DNA of 64,000 bases from Tenacibaculum sp. MAR_2009_124 (GCF_900105455.1 NZ_FNSF01000002.1:489501-553500); one strand, 5' to 3'. Positions 29,242 through 39,086 are shown, counted from the stretch's first letter. Made by a program: numbers and translations. Notes: generated by a model not told the origin, from the sequence alone.

Positions 29242-30294
29242 ATGTTCACAAAGGAAGAACTTAAACAATATAATCGACATTTAATTCTAGATAAAATAGG
29301 AGAGGACGGTCAGTTAAAATTAAAACAATCTAAGGTTTTAGTTATTGGAGCAGGAGGCCTAGGTTGTCCAATTTTACAGTATTTGACTGCCGCTGGAGTA
29401 GGAACTTTAGGAATTATTGATGAAGATGTTATCGATCAAAGTAATCTGCAACGACAAATATTGTATAGCTTCGATGATATTGGGAAATCAAAGGCACAGA
29501 CTGCGAAGAAAAGATTGTCGAGGTTAAACCCTTTTATAAAGTTTAATGTTTATAAAGAGCGATTAACAAAAGAAAATGCACTTTCTCTTTTCGAAATGTA
29601 TGACGTAATAATCGATGGTAGTGATAATTTCGCAACTCGATACTTGACTAACGATGCCGCCGTTTTAACCAATAAACCTTTGGTATATGGGGCTATTTTT
29701 AAATTTGAAGGGCAAGTAAGTGTATTTAATTATGAAGAGAGTGCAACGTACCGATGTTTGTATCCGACTCCGCCGAAACCAGACGAATCTCCTAATTGCT
29801 CAGAAATCGGAGTACTTGGTGTGTTACCAGGAATTATAGGAAGTTTACAGGCAAATGAGGCTATTAAGATTATTTGTGGAGTGGGAGAGGTTTTGACGAA
29901 TAAGTTATTTATGTTTGATACTTTAAGTATGCGTCAAATGACTTTGAAGTTCGAAAGAACAGAGAGTGCTGAGGTGGAACAATTGGAAGATGATTATGAT
30001 TTTTTTTGTGGAATTAAAACGGCAGAAATTGAAATAAGCTTGGTTGAATTAGAAGCTGAAAAAGAAAAATATAATCTATTAGACGTAAGAGAATATTGGG
30101 AACGAGAAACATCGCATATTGGTGGGCAGCATATCCCATTGGGAGAATTATCTGTACGATATAAGGAGCTTAAACATGATAAACCAGTAGTAGTTTATTG
30201 CAAATCTGGAATAAGGAGTAAAGCGGCGATTTCATTTTTGAAAGAGAAAAATGTCGACATGATATGCATTAACCTAAATAATGGAGTAGGTTAG
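29242..30294 (+). CDS. thiF: ThiF-type adenylyltransferase fused to a rhodanese domain
   Basis: This E1-like enzyme adenylates the C terminus of ThiS. The 350-residue product has an N-terminal Rossmann ATP site (VLVIGAGGLGCPILQYLTAA), DNLQRQ-like residues SNLQRQILYS, DGSDNFATRYLTND, and the region around Cys in SPNCSEIGVLGVLPGIIGSL. A C-terminal rhodanese domain (about residues 265-350: NLLDVREYWERE, VVVYCKSGIRSKAA) bears an active-site Cys and could supply sulfur as the ThiI rhodanese domain does. It ends the thi operon. Confidence 0.92.
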   Translation: MFTKEELKQYNRHLILDKIGEDGQLKLKQSKVLVIGAGGLGCPILQYLTAAGVGTLGIIDEDVIDQSNLQRQILYSFDDIGKSKAQTAKKRLSRLNPFIKFNVYKERLTKENALSLFEMYDVIIDGSDNFATRYLTNDAAVLTNKPLVYGAIFKFEGQVSVFNYEESATYRCLYPTPPKPDESPNCSEIGVLGVLPGIIGSLQANEAIKIICGVGEVLTNKLFMFDTLSMRQMTLKFERTESAEVEQLEDDYDFFCGIKTAEIEISLVELEAEKEKYNLLDVREYWERETSHIGGQHIPLGELSVRYKELKHDKPVVVYCKSGIRSKAAISFLKEKNVDMICINLNNGVG

Positions 30295-30302
30295 TTAGTT
30301 GG

Positions 30303-30518
30303 TCATTCATTTTTATTGCTAAAATAATAACCAATTACAACCCCTATTATTCCCGAAAAGAAGGACGTAGCGCTATTTAAAGTTTTAAATAATATGTTTT
30401 CCGTTGCGGCATGACCGTCTAGAGTGGTAACAAAGGGATAAATGATAATAAATGCCAATATTGAAAAGCAAGAAACTAAGGTAATAACTGCTAATTTATT
30501 TCTAAATTTATTTTCCAT
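30303..30518 (-). CDS. Small membrane protein of unknown function
   Basis: A 71-residue protein with two hydrophobic segments (about residues 9-30 and 47-66, the second ending SGIIGVVIGYYFSNKNE). The start overlaps the end of the upstream 30508 gene by 11 nt on the same strand, which suggests translational coupling. I recognise no family; a small inner-membrane component working with the upstream secreted protein is possible. Confidence 0.55.
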   Translation of the reverse strand: MENKFRNKLAVITLVSCFSILAFIIIYPFVTTLDGHAATENILFKTLNSATSFFSGIIGVVIGYYFSNKNE

Positions 30519-31647
30519 TAATACATTTTTTTAGTTCGGTTCGTAAAGGTTCGAAATTGTTTTTAGAAAGATCAGTTCTGGCAGGATTACTCAAAGTTCT
30601 ATTAGGACTTTTAAAATACTTAACATTAAATTTTAATTGCCCTTTTTTCGAGAGGTCCACAGAGAAAACTTCAATAAGATAAAAATCTTTAAATCTGGTT
30701 TCTATTAAATCGACATCCTTATAAAAGTAAAGTATTCCATCGGGATGATAATACCGGTAATTTTTTAGTTTTCCTCTGAAGAAATCATCTCCAACACTAC
30801 ATTTACTATTTATGGGATATTCAATAACAGTTTGATCATAAGGAGGAGTGTCTTCATAGAACTTTTTATATTTGGTAAAAAAGTTTTCGTTATAAACAAG
30901 TTCGCATTCAACAGCTTTCCAGCTAGTTAAACCGCCCTTTTGAACCAATACATCCTTTACAATAGTTTTATAAGTGGCAGGAATATTTTTTTCCTTCACT
31001 CTTGATTTTTCATAGGTTATGTTTTTTACAATTGTTTGGTATGTAGGAGGAATATCGAGTTCTTCATTGTTTGAAACTGAACGCTTCAAAGAGTATTTGA
31101 TATAAAACTTTTTTTGAGCGGGTGTTTCTACAACCTCTTTTTTTGAGTCATTTGATAAAATTTTCACATCAAATGTTTCATATTTAGCCGGTGTCGACAC
31201 ATAACACCAATAATTTCGATCCCCTGACTTTTCTGAAGAGCAACTATATTCGGGTTCTTGAGAACTCCATTTGGCGCTAGCTGCCTTTATTTCAATAGTT
31301 TCCTTGTTATAGGAAAATGTTGCAGGAATTATATTAAAAGTTTTTGTCGGTTCAATAGCATGATAATAAATAGTGTCAATTTTCCAACTATCCAATCCTA
31401 GATCAATTTTACTATTATGAGCAGGTTTTACTAAAACTTTTTCTTTTACTTGATTATACTTCGCAGGTATGATCTCGAGTTTTTTATAGGCAGGAGTTAG
31501 CTTAATTTGAATCTGTTGTTTTTCATAAACATCAGGTGTAACATATTTCACATAACATTTTCCGGGCTCAGGTGTTGTCGGTAAATCTTGACCTTTAACT
31601 GAATATATAGCGAATACAAGAAAGATAGGTAATATAACTTCTTTCAT
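30508..31647 (-). CDS. Secreted beta-repeat protein related to Bacteroidota OmpA-associated repeat regions
   Basis: A 379-residue product from the ATG at 31647, which yields a clean signal peptide (MKEVILPIFLVFAIYSVKGQ); an upstream in-frame start at 31737 would add 30 unlikely residues. The mature part starts PEPGKCYVKYVTPDVYE. It has repeated units of the type PAxYxxxxxxV (ITPAYKKLEIIPAKY, STPAKYETFDVKI, IPPTYQTIVKN, IPATYKTIVKDV), each probably a beta hairpin. I recall such units next to OmpA domains in Bacteroidota, but no OmpA domain is present. It overlaps the small membrane gene downstream. Confidence 0.6.
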   Translation of the reverse strand: MKEVILPIFLVFAIYSVKGQDLPTTPEPGKCYVKYVTPDVYEKQQIQIKLTPAYKKLEIIPAKYNQVKEKVLVKPAHNSKIDLGLDSWKIDTIYYHAIEPTKTFNIIPATFSYNKETIEIKAASAKWSSQEPEYSCSSEKSGDRNYWCYVSTPAKYETFDVKILSNDSKKEVVETPAQKKFYIKYSLKRSVSNNEELDIPPTYQTIVKNITYEKSRVKEKNIPATYKTIVKDVLVQKGGLTSWKAVECELVYNENFFTKYKKFYEDTPPYDQTVIEYPINSKCSVGDDFFRGKLKNYRYYHPDGILYFYKDVDLIETRFKDFYLIEVFSVDLSKKGQLKFNVKYFKSPNRTLSNPARTDLSKNNFEPLRTELKKCINGK

Positions 31648-32038
31648 TATGATAGGTTTGTTTGGTTGAGCTTTTATTGTTAGATAAAAAATGTTCCTAT
31701 AAACTTTAGTAACCAAAAGTTCTCTAAAATTCAACAATTTTATCTTTTAATAAAATACTTTGTTAGTTTTTAATCTGTTGAAAATAAATGTATTGAATTA
31801 ATTTCACAGGATGTTTGTAGATATTGCAAATAGCCATGAATCAGATGATTATAAATTGCAATTTTTGATAGGTTACGATTGAAGTTATGCAGAAAGGTTT
31901 CCAATCATTCTTTCGGTGAACCATGGAGTTTATCGCAGTTGTAACTATAATTAAGTTCTTTTAAAGAATGTGAAATTTAAAAATGTAAAAAAGGAAGTTA
32001 AGATTTTATCCCCCTGTTTAGGGGGATTTTATTTGAGG
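31648..32038 (-). other. Intergenic region between two minus-strand genes
   Basis: About 390 nt without a gene. At 32008-32027, ATCCCCC and GGGGGAT form a stem with a 6-nt loop just after the stop of the 880-residue gene. On the minus strand it is followed by only a short A/T-rich tract, so it is a weak terminator candidate. I see nothing else recognisable. Confidence 0.5.
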
Positions 32039-34681
32039 TTACTCGATGATAAGTTTTTTAGATATTATGGAACCAGCATCGTTTTCCAATCGGACAATAT
32101 AGATACCTTGTGAAAGATTTGACACGTCAATTTTACCGATGTTGTTTTCAAAAACCACACTTTTTTCCATCAATATTTTTTTCCCATCAAGGGAAATGAT
32201 TGAAATATTTAATCCAGATTTAAAAGAATCTTTAAAATTAAGATATACATGATTTTTGGTAGGGTTTGGATAAATATTGAAACTTTCAACAAGACTGGAA
32301 TTATCTGTGCCTAAAGAGGTTTCTTCTATTGAAAAATCTAGTATTCCTGATCCCCAAGAACCGAAACGAACGGTATTTGTTGAAGCAATATAATCAACAT
32401 CCATAGCATTAAAAAAGCCTATTCCCTCTGCTATTGAATACCAAGTTTCTTCTTCTACATCAAAAGCAAATGGACCAATGTCCGTACCAGCGAAAACGAA
32501 TTTACCGTCGTCAGATGCAACCAAACCACTGGTTTGAGCGTCAATTCCACTAGGGAAAATACCAGTAACATCCATCCAGGATTGTCCTCCATCTTTGGAT
32601 AAAATTGATCCAACCTCGTTGTTGCTCGGACCACAAAAAAGGATCCAATTATCGTTAGTAGGAAGCACGATTCCACTCCCTATATCACCTCTAACCCAAG
32701 CTTCTGTTGTTTTAGAAAATGGGGTTTGAATACCCTCATCGAAAGTGTCTCCTCGATCATTTGAACTAAAAACCTTTGCATCTTGTAACATGTAAATATG
32801 GTTAGGAGTATTTTTTGCCTGGGCGAGTGCTGCGACATGATTTGTTCCTTTATCAACAATATGACTAGTTAATGATCCATTATTCCAAACAACTCTTTTT
32901 AGGTCTCTGGATAAAAGCCAAATTCTTTTATCAGATTCATCTCTGTCGATATAAGTTTGTATCCATCCCATGACAGAATTTTTAGTTAAACTAATCGAAT
33001 TTTCGTTAGAGAATTGGGAGTTAATTTGACCGATTGATTGAAAGTTGCCTGCGTTAGAGTAAACTTTAACAGGGGCAAATACTTTTTTTCCCTCTCTTTG
33101 CCATTTCCAAGCATGTTCTCCATCATAACTATCTATTGGAGGGCCATCTCCACCTATACTTTGATAGAAATCAAGAACATCTTCATTCGTATCTTCAATG
33201 ATACTTCCACTTCCTTGGTCTTGAGTACTATAGTATATGTGGTTCGGATTGTTTATGCCCGTAAACAAGTTTTTTCGATAAATTAATGGGTTTATTGTAT
33301 GAAGTACGTTGATGTTAATATAATGGGAATTTTCATAACCGTTATTATTGAAAGCCGTTCCTTCGTCTGGAAAATCCAACCACTCTTTATAAGAGACAAA
33401 GATACCTCCATCGGAACATCGAGTACTAAATAAATCGCCAGAGCTATTATAGAAAAATTGTGAAGCTTGAAAATCAGGATGGTAATTAAAACGAATTCGA
33501 TTGTAATAATCGGGAGCATTTAAATTTGTTCCATTTTGATATCTTCCCCAGCCACTGGTTGTAGAAAGAGCATTATCTAATTTATCAAAGGATATGATAG
33601 GTTGTGCATATCCACCCAAAGAAATATTTGGGTTTTCTGGATGAGCAGAAAAGAACTTTCCAGCAGACATTTTTCCTGTTCTATCGCCATACCAATTTCC
33701 TTTAGGGAATTTTTCCACCCAGTTAACCCCGTTATCAGTAGACACCCAGTAGTTTTTTGATTGTGTAACATAAAGTACTCTTTTATCTCCTCCTATGCTA
33801 AACTGATTTTCTCCATGATTCGAGGAATAGGAACCTTTAAGAACAAAATCTGTTTTAGCTGCATTAAGCATATAAAAGTTTCCAGACCTTGCTAGATATA
33901 CAGAGTTCGCTTCTTGTTGAATAGTATAGCGCGGCGTGTATAAAAAAGAACTCTCAGAAGAACCAAAATCTTTCAATTCAGTGAAATTCTGCCCAAAGTC
34001 GGTCGAGTAATAAATTTTACGATTGTCAGTAACATAAACAACATGATTATCCTGACGGTTAACAATAGAACTTTTAAGTGTGTCGGGAAGGCCATTAGAA
34101 CGTACCCAAGTTTGCCCGTCATCATCAGAAAAATACAAAGGGCCATTTTCAATATGAGCTATCAACCTGACAGCTCCGTTAATCTCAAATGCAAATAAAT
34201 TTTGGTATCTATTGGGCCAGTTTTCAGTAAGTAGTTGAAAATCATCTCCGCCAGAACCTCTTTCTGGATTATAAACGGTTCCTTTAAAAATATAAGATTT
34301 CGAGTTATATTCACCAACATAGTGATTATGGGTTACTCCATAAATAACATCAGTTCCGTCAAGCATTTCCGCAAATTTAAATGCTCCGGGCATATTTTTT
34401 GGCCCTCGATTTTTCCAGTTACCCTTCAATTTTCCATTTGCATAAGTATTCGAATTCAAGTTTCTTTTGGGTGATTTTACCTTTGAGGCTCCAATTTTTT
34501 CTAATATTTTTTGATGTCTAATGGCCTGTTCGGGTGTCCAAATGGCATTTTTATCAGGGTTATGATCTTTTTTTTCTTTTTTATATTTATTCAGAGGTTT
34601 GGTGATTTCTGAATTGTCTTTGGTTTTGCATGTCGAAAATAAAATAGTTAATACAACTATAAAAAAGTATCTTTTTTTCAT
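32039..34681 (-). CDS. Large T9SS-sorted beta-propeller (BNR/sortilin-like) protein
   Basis: An 880-residue exported protein. The N terminus MKKRYFFIVVLTILFSTC is a signal peptide, possibly with an imperfect lipobox. Repeated Asp-box-like strands follow (YFSDDDGQTWVRS, YYSTDFGQNFTE, YWVSTDNGVNWVEK, ILSKDGGQSWMDV), which build beta-propeller blades. The C terminus (FNIYPNPTKNHVYLNFK through GIYIVRLENDAGSIISKKL) is a type A T9SS sorting domain. Its ligand or enzymatic role is unknown; such proteins may bind or cut surface polymers. Confidence 0.85.
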   Translation of the reverse strand: MKKRYFFIVVLTILFSTCKTKDNSEITKPLNKYKKEKKDHNPDKNAIWTPEQAIRHQKILEKIGASKVKSPKRNLNSNTYANGKLKGNWKNRGPKNMPGAFKFAEMLDGTDVIYGVTHNHYVGEYNSKSYIFKGTVYNPERGSGGDDFQLLTENWPNRYQNLFAFEINGAVRLIAHIENGPLYFSDDDGQTWVRSNGLPDTLKSSIVNRQDNHVVYVTDNRKIYYSTDFGQNFTELKDFGSSESSFLYTPRYTIQQEANSVYLARSGNFYMLNAAKTDFVLKGSYSSNHGENQFSIGGDKRVLYVTQSKNYWVSTDNGVNWVEKFPKGNWYGDRTGKMSAGKFFSAHPENPNISLGGYAQPIISFDKLDNALSTTSGWGRYQNGTNLNAPDYYNRIRFNYHPDFQASQFFYNSSGDLFSTRCSDGGIFVSYKEWLDFPDEGTAFNNNGYENSHYININVLHTINPLIYRKNLFTGINNPNHIYYSTQDQGSGSIIEDTNEDVLDFYQSIGGDGPPIDSYDGEHAWKWQREGKKVFAPVKVYSNAGNFQSIGQINSQFSNENSISLTKNSVMGWIQTYIDRDESDKRIWLLSRDLKRVVWNNGSLTSHIVDKGTNHVAALAQAKNTPNHIYMLQDAKVFSSNDRGDTFDEGIQTPFSKTTEAWVRGDIGSGIVLPTNDNWILFCGPSNNEVGSILSKDGGQSWMDVTGIFPSGIDAQTSGLVASDDGKFVFAGTDIGPFAFDVEEETWYSIAEGIGFFNAMDVDYIASTNTVRFGSWGSGILDFSIEETSLGTDNSSLVESFNIYPNPTKNHVYLNFKDSFKSGLNISIISLDGKKILMEKSVVFENNIGKIDVSNLSQGIYIVRLENDAGSIISKKLIIE

Positions 34682-34760
34682 GGAGTTAGGGGTAAGTGGT
34701 TGTATTCCATAAAAGTAAATAAAAAAAAGTAATTTGATCTTTATAATAAAAAAGAGCTGT

Positions 34761-35192
34761 TTACGCTTTTTGTTCGCAGTATACTTTTAATGCATTATTC
34801 ATTAATTCAAAGCCTTGTTTGGTATTGGATAAATCAAAATACTTGATAAGAAAACCACTAAAAATTTCACCATGGATAAAAGTACATGTTCCATTGTTAT
34901 TGTCTATTAATTTAAAGAAATGTTCACCATCGAAGATTCCTTTAAAAAGTAATTTCCCTTTCCATATTAAGAGCTCATTCTTTACGTAGTTAAGAATTAT
35001 AGGTTTAAAGACCATTTTCGAAGACTTGTTCTTTTGAATAGTTACGGTTATAGTATTGCCAATTTTAAAAACTCCTTCAATTTTTTTAATGAAAGGATTC
35101 CATAATGAATACGAGTCTGTGTTTACTAGAGTATTCCACACTTTTTCAGGGGGAGTGTTTATGATGATTTGAGTAGTGATGTTTTTTGTCAT
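34761..35192 (-). CDS. SRPBCC (polyketide cyclase / START-like) domain protein
   Basis: A 143-residue soluble protein with the SRPBCC opening pattern (QIIINTPPEKVWNTLVNTDS, YSLWNPFIKKIEG), a fold with a deep hydrophobic ligand pocket. The C-terminal helix HGEIFSGFLIKYFDL and EQKA end are usual. Ligand unknown. It follows the Crp-like regulator at 35266 on the same strand by 73 nt, so the two are likely coregulated. Confidence 0.82.
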   Translation of the reverse strand: MTKNITTQIIINTPPEKVWNTLVNTDSYSLWNPFIKKIEGVFKIGNTITVTIQKNKSSKMVFKPIILNYVKNELLIWKGKLLFKGIFDGEHFFKLIDNNNGTCTFIHGEIFSGFLIKYFDLSNTKQGFELMNNALKVYCEQKA

Positions 35193-35265
35193 GATATTTT
35201 AATTATTATTAACACAACAAAAATGTTTAAAGAATCGTTAGGTTCTCTTGATATAAATCAAGAAC

Positions 35266-35835
35266 TTAAAATTTACGTTTTCTAATTCTACTGAAAGTTT
35301 CAGGGGTCATACCTAAAATAGAAGCTAAATATTGCAAAGGTACCTGATTGAACAAGTCTTTGTTTTGTTCAAAATATTGATCGTAACGCTGTTCAGCTGT
35401 CATAGACAAATGAGAAAAAACTCTATTTTCAAGTACTCCGAAGCATTTCGCCATAAAATTCCTTTCAACTTTATTCCATTTAGGGAATTCATTGCAGAGT
35501 TTACTATAGTTTTGTTTATTAAGAGTTAGGAGTTCGACATCTGTTAAAGCCTGAATGGTCCATCGATTAGGTTCATTAAAAAAGAACCCACTAATATCTG
35601 TGACAAAGTAATTTGACGAAGAAATCCATTGTGTAATTTCTTTGCCGTCGGCAAGAGTATAAATTCTTAAGAGGCCACTTTTAACAAGACTTAAACGATT
35701 ACAGTAGCCATTAGATTTTGAGAAGAAATCATTTTTTGAGAATTTTTCTTCTTCGAAAAAAGAACGAAGTAAATTTAGTTCATCTAAGGTTAACGCTCCA
35801 AAATATTCTTTAATTACAGAATTGAAAGTATCCAT
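35266..35835 (-). CDS. Crp/Fnr-family transcriptional regulator
   Basis: A 189-residue regulator with an N-terminal cyclic-nucleotide-binding-type beta barrel (SNGYCNRLSLVKSGLLRIYT, WTIQALTDVELLTLNKQNY). A C-terminal helix-turn-helix contains PLQYLASILGMTPETFSRIR. The effector is unclear because the barrel lacks the strong RxSxAA phosphate-binding cassette of CRP. The SRPBCC gene follows in the same direction and is a probable target. Confidence 0.88.
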   Translation of the reverse strand: MDTFNSVIKEYFGALTLDELNLLRSFFEEEKFSKNDFFSKSNGYCNRLSLVKSGLLRIYTLADGKEITQWISSSNYFVTDISGFFFNEPNRWTIQALTDVELLTLNKQNYSKLCNEFPKWNKVERNFMAKCFGVLENRVFSHLSMTAEQRYDQYFEQNKDLFNQVPLQYLASILGMTPETFSRIRKRKF

Positions 35836-36006
35836 TTTTATAGCTTCAATAGAAACAAAAGTACTAGATTATTTGGCTAAACTAGTTTTTCATTAGATTT
35901 AGTTTCAATAAAACCAGCTATAATCTTTCAATAGAAGTGAAAGTATGATATCTTTTTATAATTTCGCAATGCACAAAGCAATGGTTATAACGATATAGAT
36001 GATCAA

Positions 36007-36939
36007 ATGAAACAGATTACAAATACTTTAGTGATGGTTCGTCCAACGAGTTTTAGAATGAATGAACAAACAGCAGTTAATAATTACTATCAGCAAAATA
36101 CTGCACTGCTACCCGCAACTATTAATAAAAAAGCTCAGCAAGAATTTGACAATTTTGTGGATAAGTTAAGAGCAGTTGGGGTTGAGGTTATTGTAATTAA
36201 TGATACAGAAGTACCAAGCACACCCGACGCTTTGTTTCCTAATAACTGGATTTCTTTTCATGAAAATGGCGATGTTGCCATCTATCCAATGTTTGCCGAA
36301 AATAGGAGGCAGGAGAGAAGGGAAGATGTATTAGAAACATTGGAAGAAAAAGGTTTCATAATTGAAAACGTAATTGATTATTCAGAAGCAGAGGATGAAG
36401 GTTATTTTTTAGAAGGAACGGGAAGTATGATTTTGGATAGACAAAATAGAAAGGCCTATTGTGCAATATCACCTCGTGCTGATGAAGAATTGTTTATCGA
36501 ATTTTGTGAAGATTTCGAATATACACCTGTAGTTTTTATCGCTAATCAAACAGTAAATGGAAAGAGAGAACCTATTTACCATACGAATGTTATGATGTGT
36601 GTTGCAGAAAAGTTTGCGATTGTTTGTATGGATGCTATTGATGATAAAAAAGAAAAGAAAAACTTGTTAAAACATTTAAAATCGGATGGTAAAGAAGTAA
36701 TTACCATATCCGAAAAACAGGTAACTCAATTTGCTGGTAATATGTTACAACTTATAGGAGGTGAAGAGAAGCCATATCTGGTAATGAGTTCTTCAGCATT
36801 CAATTCTTTGAATGATAATCAAAGGAATACTATAAATAAGTACAGCAAAATTATACATAGTCCGTTAGAAACTATAGAAACATGTGGAGGAGGAAGTGCT
36901 CGTTGTATGATGGCTGAAGTATTTTTACCTAAAGAATAA
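36007..36939 (+). CDS. ctlX: Citrulline-utilisation hydrolase CtlX (guanidino-modifying enzyme family)
   Basis: A 310-residue member of the amidinotransferase/arginine deiminase superfamily. TPDALFPNNWISFHENGDVA and YPMFAENRRQERR are typical. FLEGTGSMILDRQ (Glu region), HTNVMMCVAEKFAIVCMDAI (His) and ETCGGGSARCMM with the catalytic Cys293 complete the active site. The family is annotated as CtlX, linked to citrulline or methylated-arginine breakdown. It is followed after 6 nt by a small hydrolase gene, probably in an operon. Confidence 0.88.
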   Translation: MKQITNTLVMVRPTSFRMNEQTAVNNYYQQNTALLPATINKKAQQEFDNFVDKLRAVGVEVIVINDTEVPSTPDALFPNNWISFHENGDVAIYPMFAENRRQERREDVLETLEEKGFIIENVIDYSEAEDEGYFLEGTGSMILDRQNRKAYCAISPRADEELFIEFCEDFEYTPVVFIANQTVNGKREPIYHTNVMMCVAEKFAIVCMDAIDDKKEKKNLLKHLKSDGKEVITISEKQVTQFAGNMLQLIGGEEKPYLVMSSSAFNSLNDNQRNTINKYSKIIHSPLETIETCGGGSARCMMAEVFLPKE

Positions 36940-36945
36940 TTTTTT

Positions 36946-37476
36946 ATGAAAAATAACGAAAAGAGAAAACTCATTATCCTTTCTGATCTTTGGGGGAATA
37001 AAGAAATTGATTGGATCTATGGATATGTGTCGGAGCTTCGAAACAAATTTGAAATTGTTTTTTACGATGTTCGAGAATTGGCAAGTATTGATACTTCAAA
37101 AGAAGAAGAGGAATCAATTCATAAGGAGTTTTTGAGTGGAGGAATTGAAAGAGCCATTGAAAGGTTGAAGTTAGAAGAATTAACGAAAGACTCAATTCTT
37201 TTAGGCTTTAGTATTGGAGGAACCATAGGCTGGAAGTATGCTATTGAAACAGGATTGGTAGCTAAATTAATTTGTATTTCTTCAACTAGACTGAGATATG
37301 AAAAAGTTAAACCAAGTTGCGAAATAGATCTTTATTTTGGAAATAAAGATACTTATGCACCCGATGAGAAATGGTTTGAAGAGCTAGCCATAAACAAAAT
37401 CACTTTAGAAGGAGGACATACTATTTACAAAAAAGAGAGTTTTTCAAAGTTCATCTCCTTTCAATTACTTCAGTAA
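36946..37476 (+). CDS. Small alpha/beta-hydrolase-like protein
   Basis: A 176-residue protein with a GxSxG nucleophile elbow (ILLGFSIGGTIGWKYA, Ser near residue 89). A later Asp (FGNKDTYAP) and His (LEGGHTIYKKES) complete a catalytic triad. It is shorter than most esterases of this fold and has no signal peptide, so it acts in the cytosol. It starts 6 nt after ctlX and is probably coexpressed with it. Substrate unknown. Confidence 0.72.
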   Translation: MKNNEKRKLIILSDLWGNKEIDWIYGYVSELRNKFEIVFYDVRELASIDTSKEEEESIHKEFLSGGIERAIERLKLEELTKDSILLGFSIGGTIGWKYAIETGLVAKLICISSTRLRYEKVKPSCEIDLYFGNKDTYAPDEKWFEELAINKITLEGGHTIYKKESFSKFISFQLLQ

Positions 37477-37695
37477 GTTAAAACCAGGAGTTCATCTTAT
37501 TTTTTACGTTTAAAGAGGTTTTATAAAAATCAGGTTTTAATTGCGATAGTTTTCAATTGAGTAGGGGGAATTGGATTTTAATTGTTTAACTCTAAAACTT
37601 ACTTTATATAATAATTTTTTAATTGGGGAATTAAAGTGAAATAATTATTAGAAAAAGAGGTTATATCTGAAGATTAATACACTAAAAATAAATAG

Positions 37696-38559
37696 ATGAG
37701 AAAACTAGCGTTATTTATAACGGCGACAATACTAATGACTTCTTGTGTGCCGAAAAAAAAGTATGTTGCCTTAGAAGAAAAGTATAAAAATACTCGAGGA
37801 ACTTTGCAAAAAACTAAGTTAGAAAAAGAACAGCTAGAGCAGAGATTTGCTAAAATAGAGAAGCGAGTTGATAATTATAACAATAAATTAAACTCTTTAC
37901 GAGATATAAATTCTGGTTTACAAAAGGAAAATGATGTGAAATTAGATGTTGTTGGTAATACAGTGATCTCAAATTCGATGAAAAGAAAAATGAGAGAAAC
38001 TTTAAAAAACGTTGATCAAACTAAATTAGCCAAGGCAAAAACGTTACAAGATTCGATGAATTTGGCGGTTTCGTATAGTTTAAAGAAATCTATAGATACT
38101 TCTGATCTAGAGAACTCTGATGATATCGATATTAATATAGATAATACAGTAGTAATGATTTCTGTTTCGGATAAAATGTTATTTAATACAGCTAGTTATA
38201 GAGTAAATAGAAGGGCTCATAGAATATTGAAAAAATTAGCGGATATTATTAAATCAGAACCAAGTATGGAAGTGATGATTGAGGGGCATACAGACTCAAG
38301 ATCTATTAGAAATGAAGTAATAGAAGATAACTGGGATTTAAGCGTGAAAAGAGCTACCTCTATAGTAAGAGTGTTAGAAAAGAAATATGGAATTGAATCT
38401 GATAGATTAATTGCAGCAGGAAGAGGTTCTTCTGTGCCTTTAGTTAATAATACTACAAGCAAGAACAGAGCAAGAAATAGACGTACTAAAATTATGATTT
38501 TACCAAACTTAGATAAGTTTTTTGGTTTAATGGCGAAAGAAGAAGTTTTACAGCCTTAA
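37696..38559 (+). CDS. OmpA-family peptidoglycan-binding lipoprotein
   Basis: A 287-residue lipoprotein: MRKLALFITATILMTSC is the signal with lipobox (MTSC, Cys17). A coiled-coil rich in Lys/Glu/Gln (about residues 25-75) follows, then a C-terminal OmpA domain with MLFNTASYRVNRRAHRILKK, MIEGHTDSRS and NWDLSVKRATSIVRVLEKKY, ending RNRRTKIMILPN. These residues bind peptidoglycan, tying the outer membrane to the cell wall. It has its own terminator. Confidence 0.88.
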   Translation: MRKLALFITATILMTSCVPKKKYVALEEKYKNTRGTLQKTKLEKEQLEQRFAKIEKRVDNYNNKLNSLRDINSGLQKENDVKLDVVGNTVISNSMKRKMRETLKNVDQTKLAKAKTLQDSMNLAVSYSLKKSIDTSDLENSDDIDINIDNTVVMISVSDKMLFNTASYRVNRRAHRILKKLADIIKSEPSMEVMIEGHTDSRSIRNEVIEDNWDLSVKRATSIVRVLEKKYGIESDRLIAAGRGSSVPLVNNTTSKNRARNRRTKIMILPNLDKFFGLMAKEEVLQP

Positions 38560-38574
38560 ACAATATAAGTTGAT

Positions 38575-38611
38575 AAAAAAAGCGGTTTTTACTAGTAAAA
38601 ACCGCTTTTTT
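38575..38611 (+). terminator. Bidirectional terminator after the OmpA lipoprotein gene
   Basis: A perfect palindrome, AAAAAAGCGGTTTTTACT and its reverse complement, ending in TTTTTT and starting in A residues. It separates the OmpA gene from the convergent membrane-protein gene at 38634. Confidence 0.9.
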
Positions 38612-38633
38612 CATTTCTTTAATTTGAAAAACT

Positions 38634-39086
38634 CTATACCAATGCAGTATTTGAAACTTTGTAGTTCTTGTAATATTGCATTAAAATAAAAGCACAAGTA
38701 ACAGAAGAAGCTATTCCTTCTATAGCCAATGCAAAAACAACAAGAGGTAAACTCAGGTTTTTACCCCAAAAAGAGGAGTTTTCTAGAACACTTAAAAACG
38801 CTCCATCTATAAAGGAAACGTAAATAATAAGTCCTACAATTGTCAATCCAACTGCCAGAATTGAAGTTCCTGCTCCAATTAATAGATTTTCAAAGTATAA
38901 GGTTTCTTGATTTGTTTTAATGTTTGTTTTTATAGCTCTGTTTATTCCCCAGAACACAAAAACAAAATTTAAAAAACGTAATTCAGAAACATTATCTAAC
39001 CCTGAAAACTTCATAATAAAGAAGAACCCGATGATGCCAGCAAAAATTAACAAAGCATTGTTAATGATTATTTTGTTTTTAGACAT
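38634..39086 (-). CDS. Four-helix membrane protein of unknown function
   Basis: A 150-residue protein from the ATG at 39086; an earlier in-frame start at 39110 would add eight residues. Four hydrophobic segments are visible: ALLIFAGIIGFFFIMKF, a weaker second near FLNFVFVFWGINRA, GAGTSILAVGLTIVGLIIYV and LPLVVFALAIEGIASSV. Position between a bidirectional terminator and the YdiJ gene gives no hint at function, and I recognise no family. Confidence 0.6.
   Translation of the reverse strand: MSKNKIIINNALLIFAGIIGFFFIMKFSGLDNVSELRFLNFVFVFWGINRAIKTNIKTNQETLYFENLLIGAGTSILAVGLTIVGLIIYVSFIDGAFLSVLENSSFWGKNLSLPLVVFALAIEGIASSVTCAFILMQYYKNYKVSNTALV

Noticed and set aside
33038-33286. Plus-strand frames inside the 880-residue T9SS gene and other antisense frames within large genes
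   Set aside because: They are shadows of strongly supported coding sequence on the other strand, without own start signals or family motifs.
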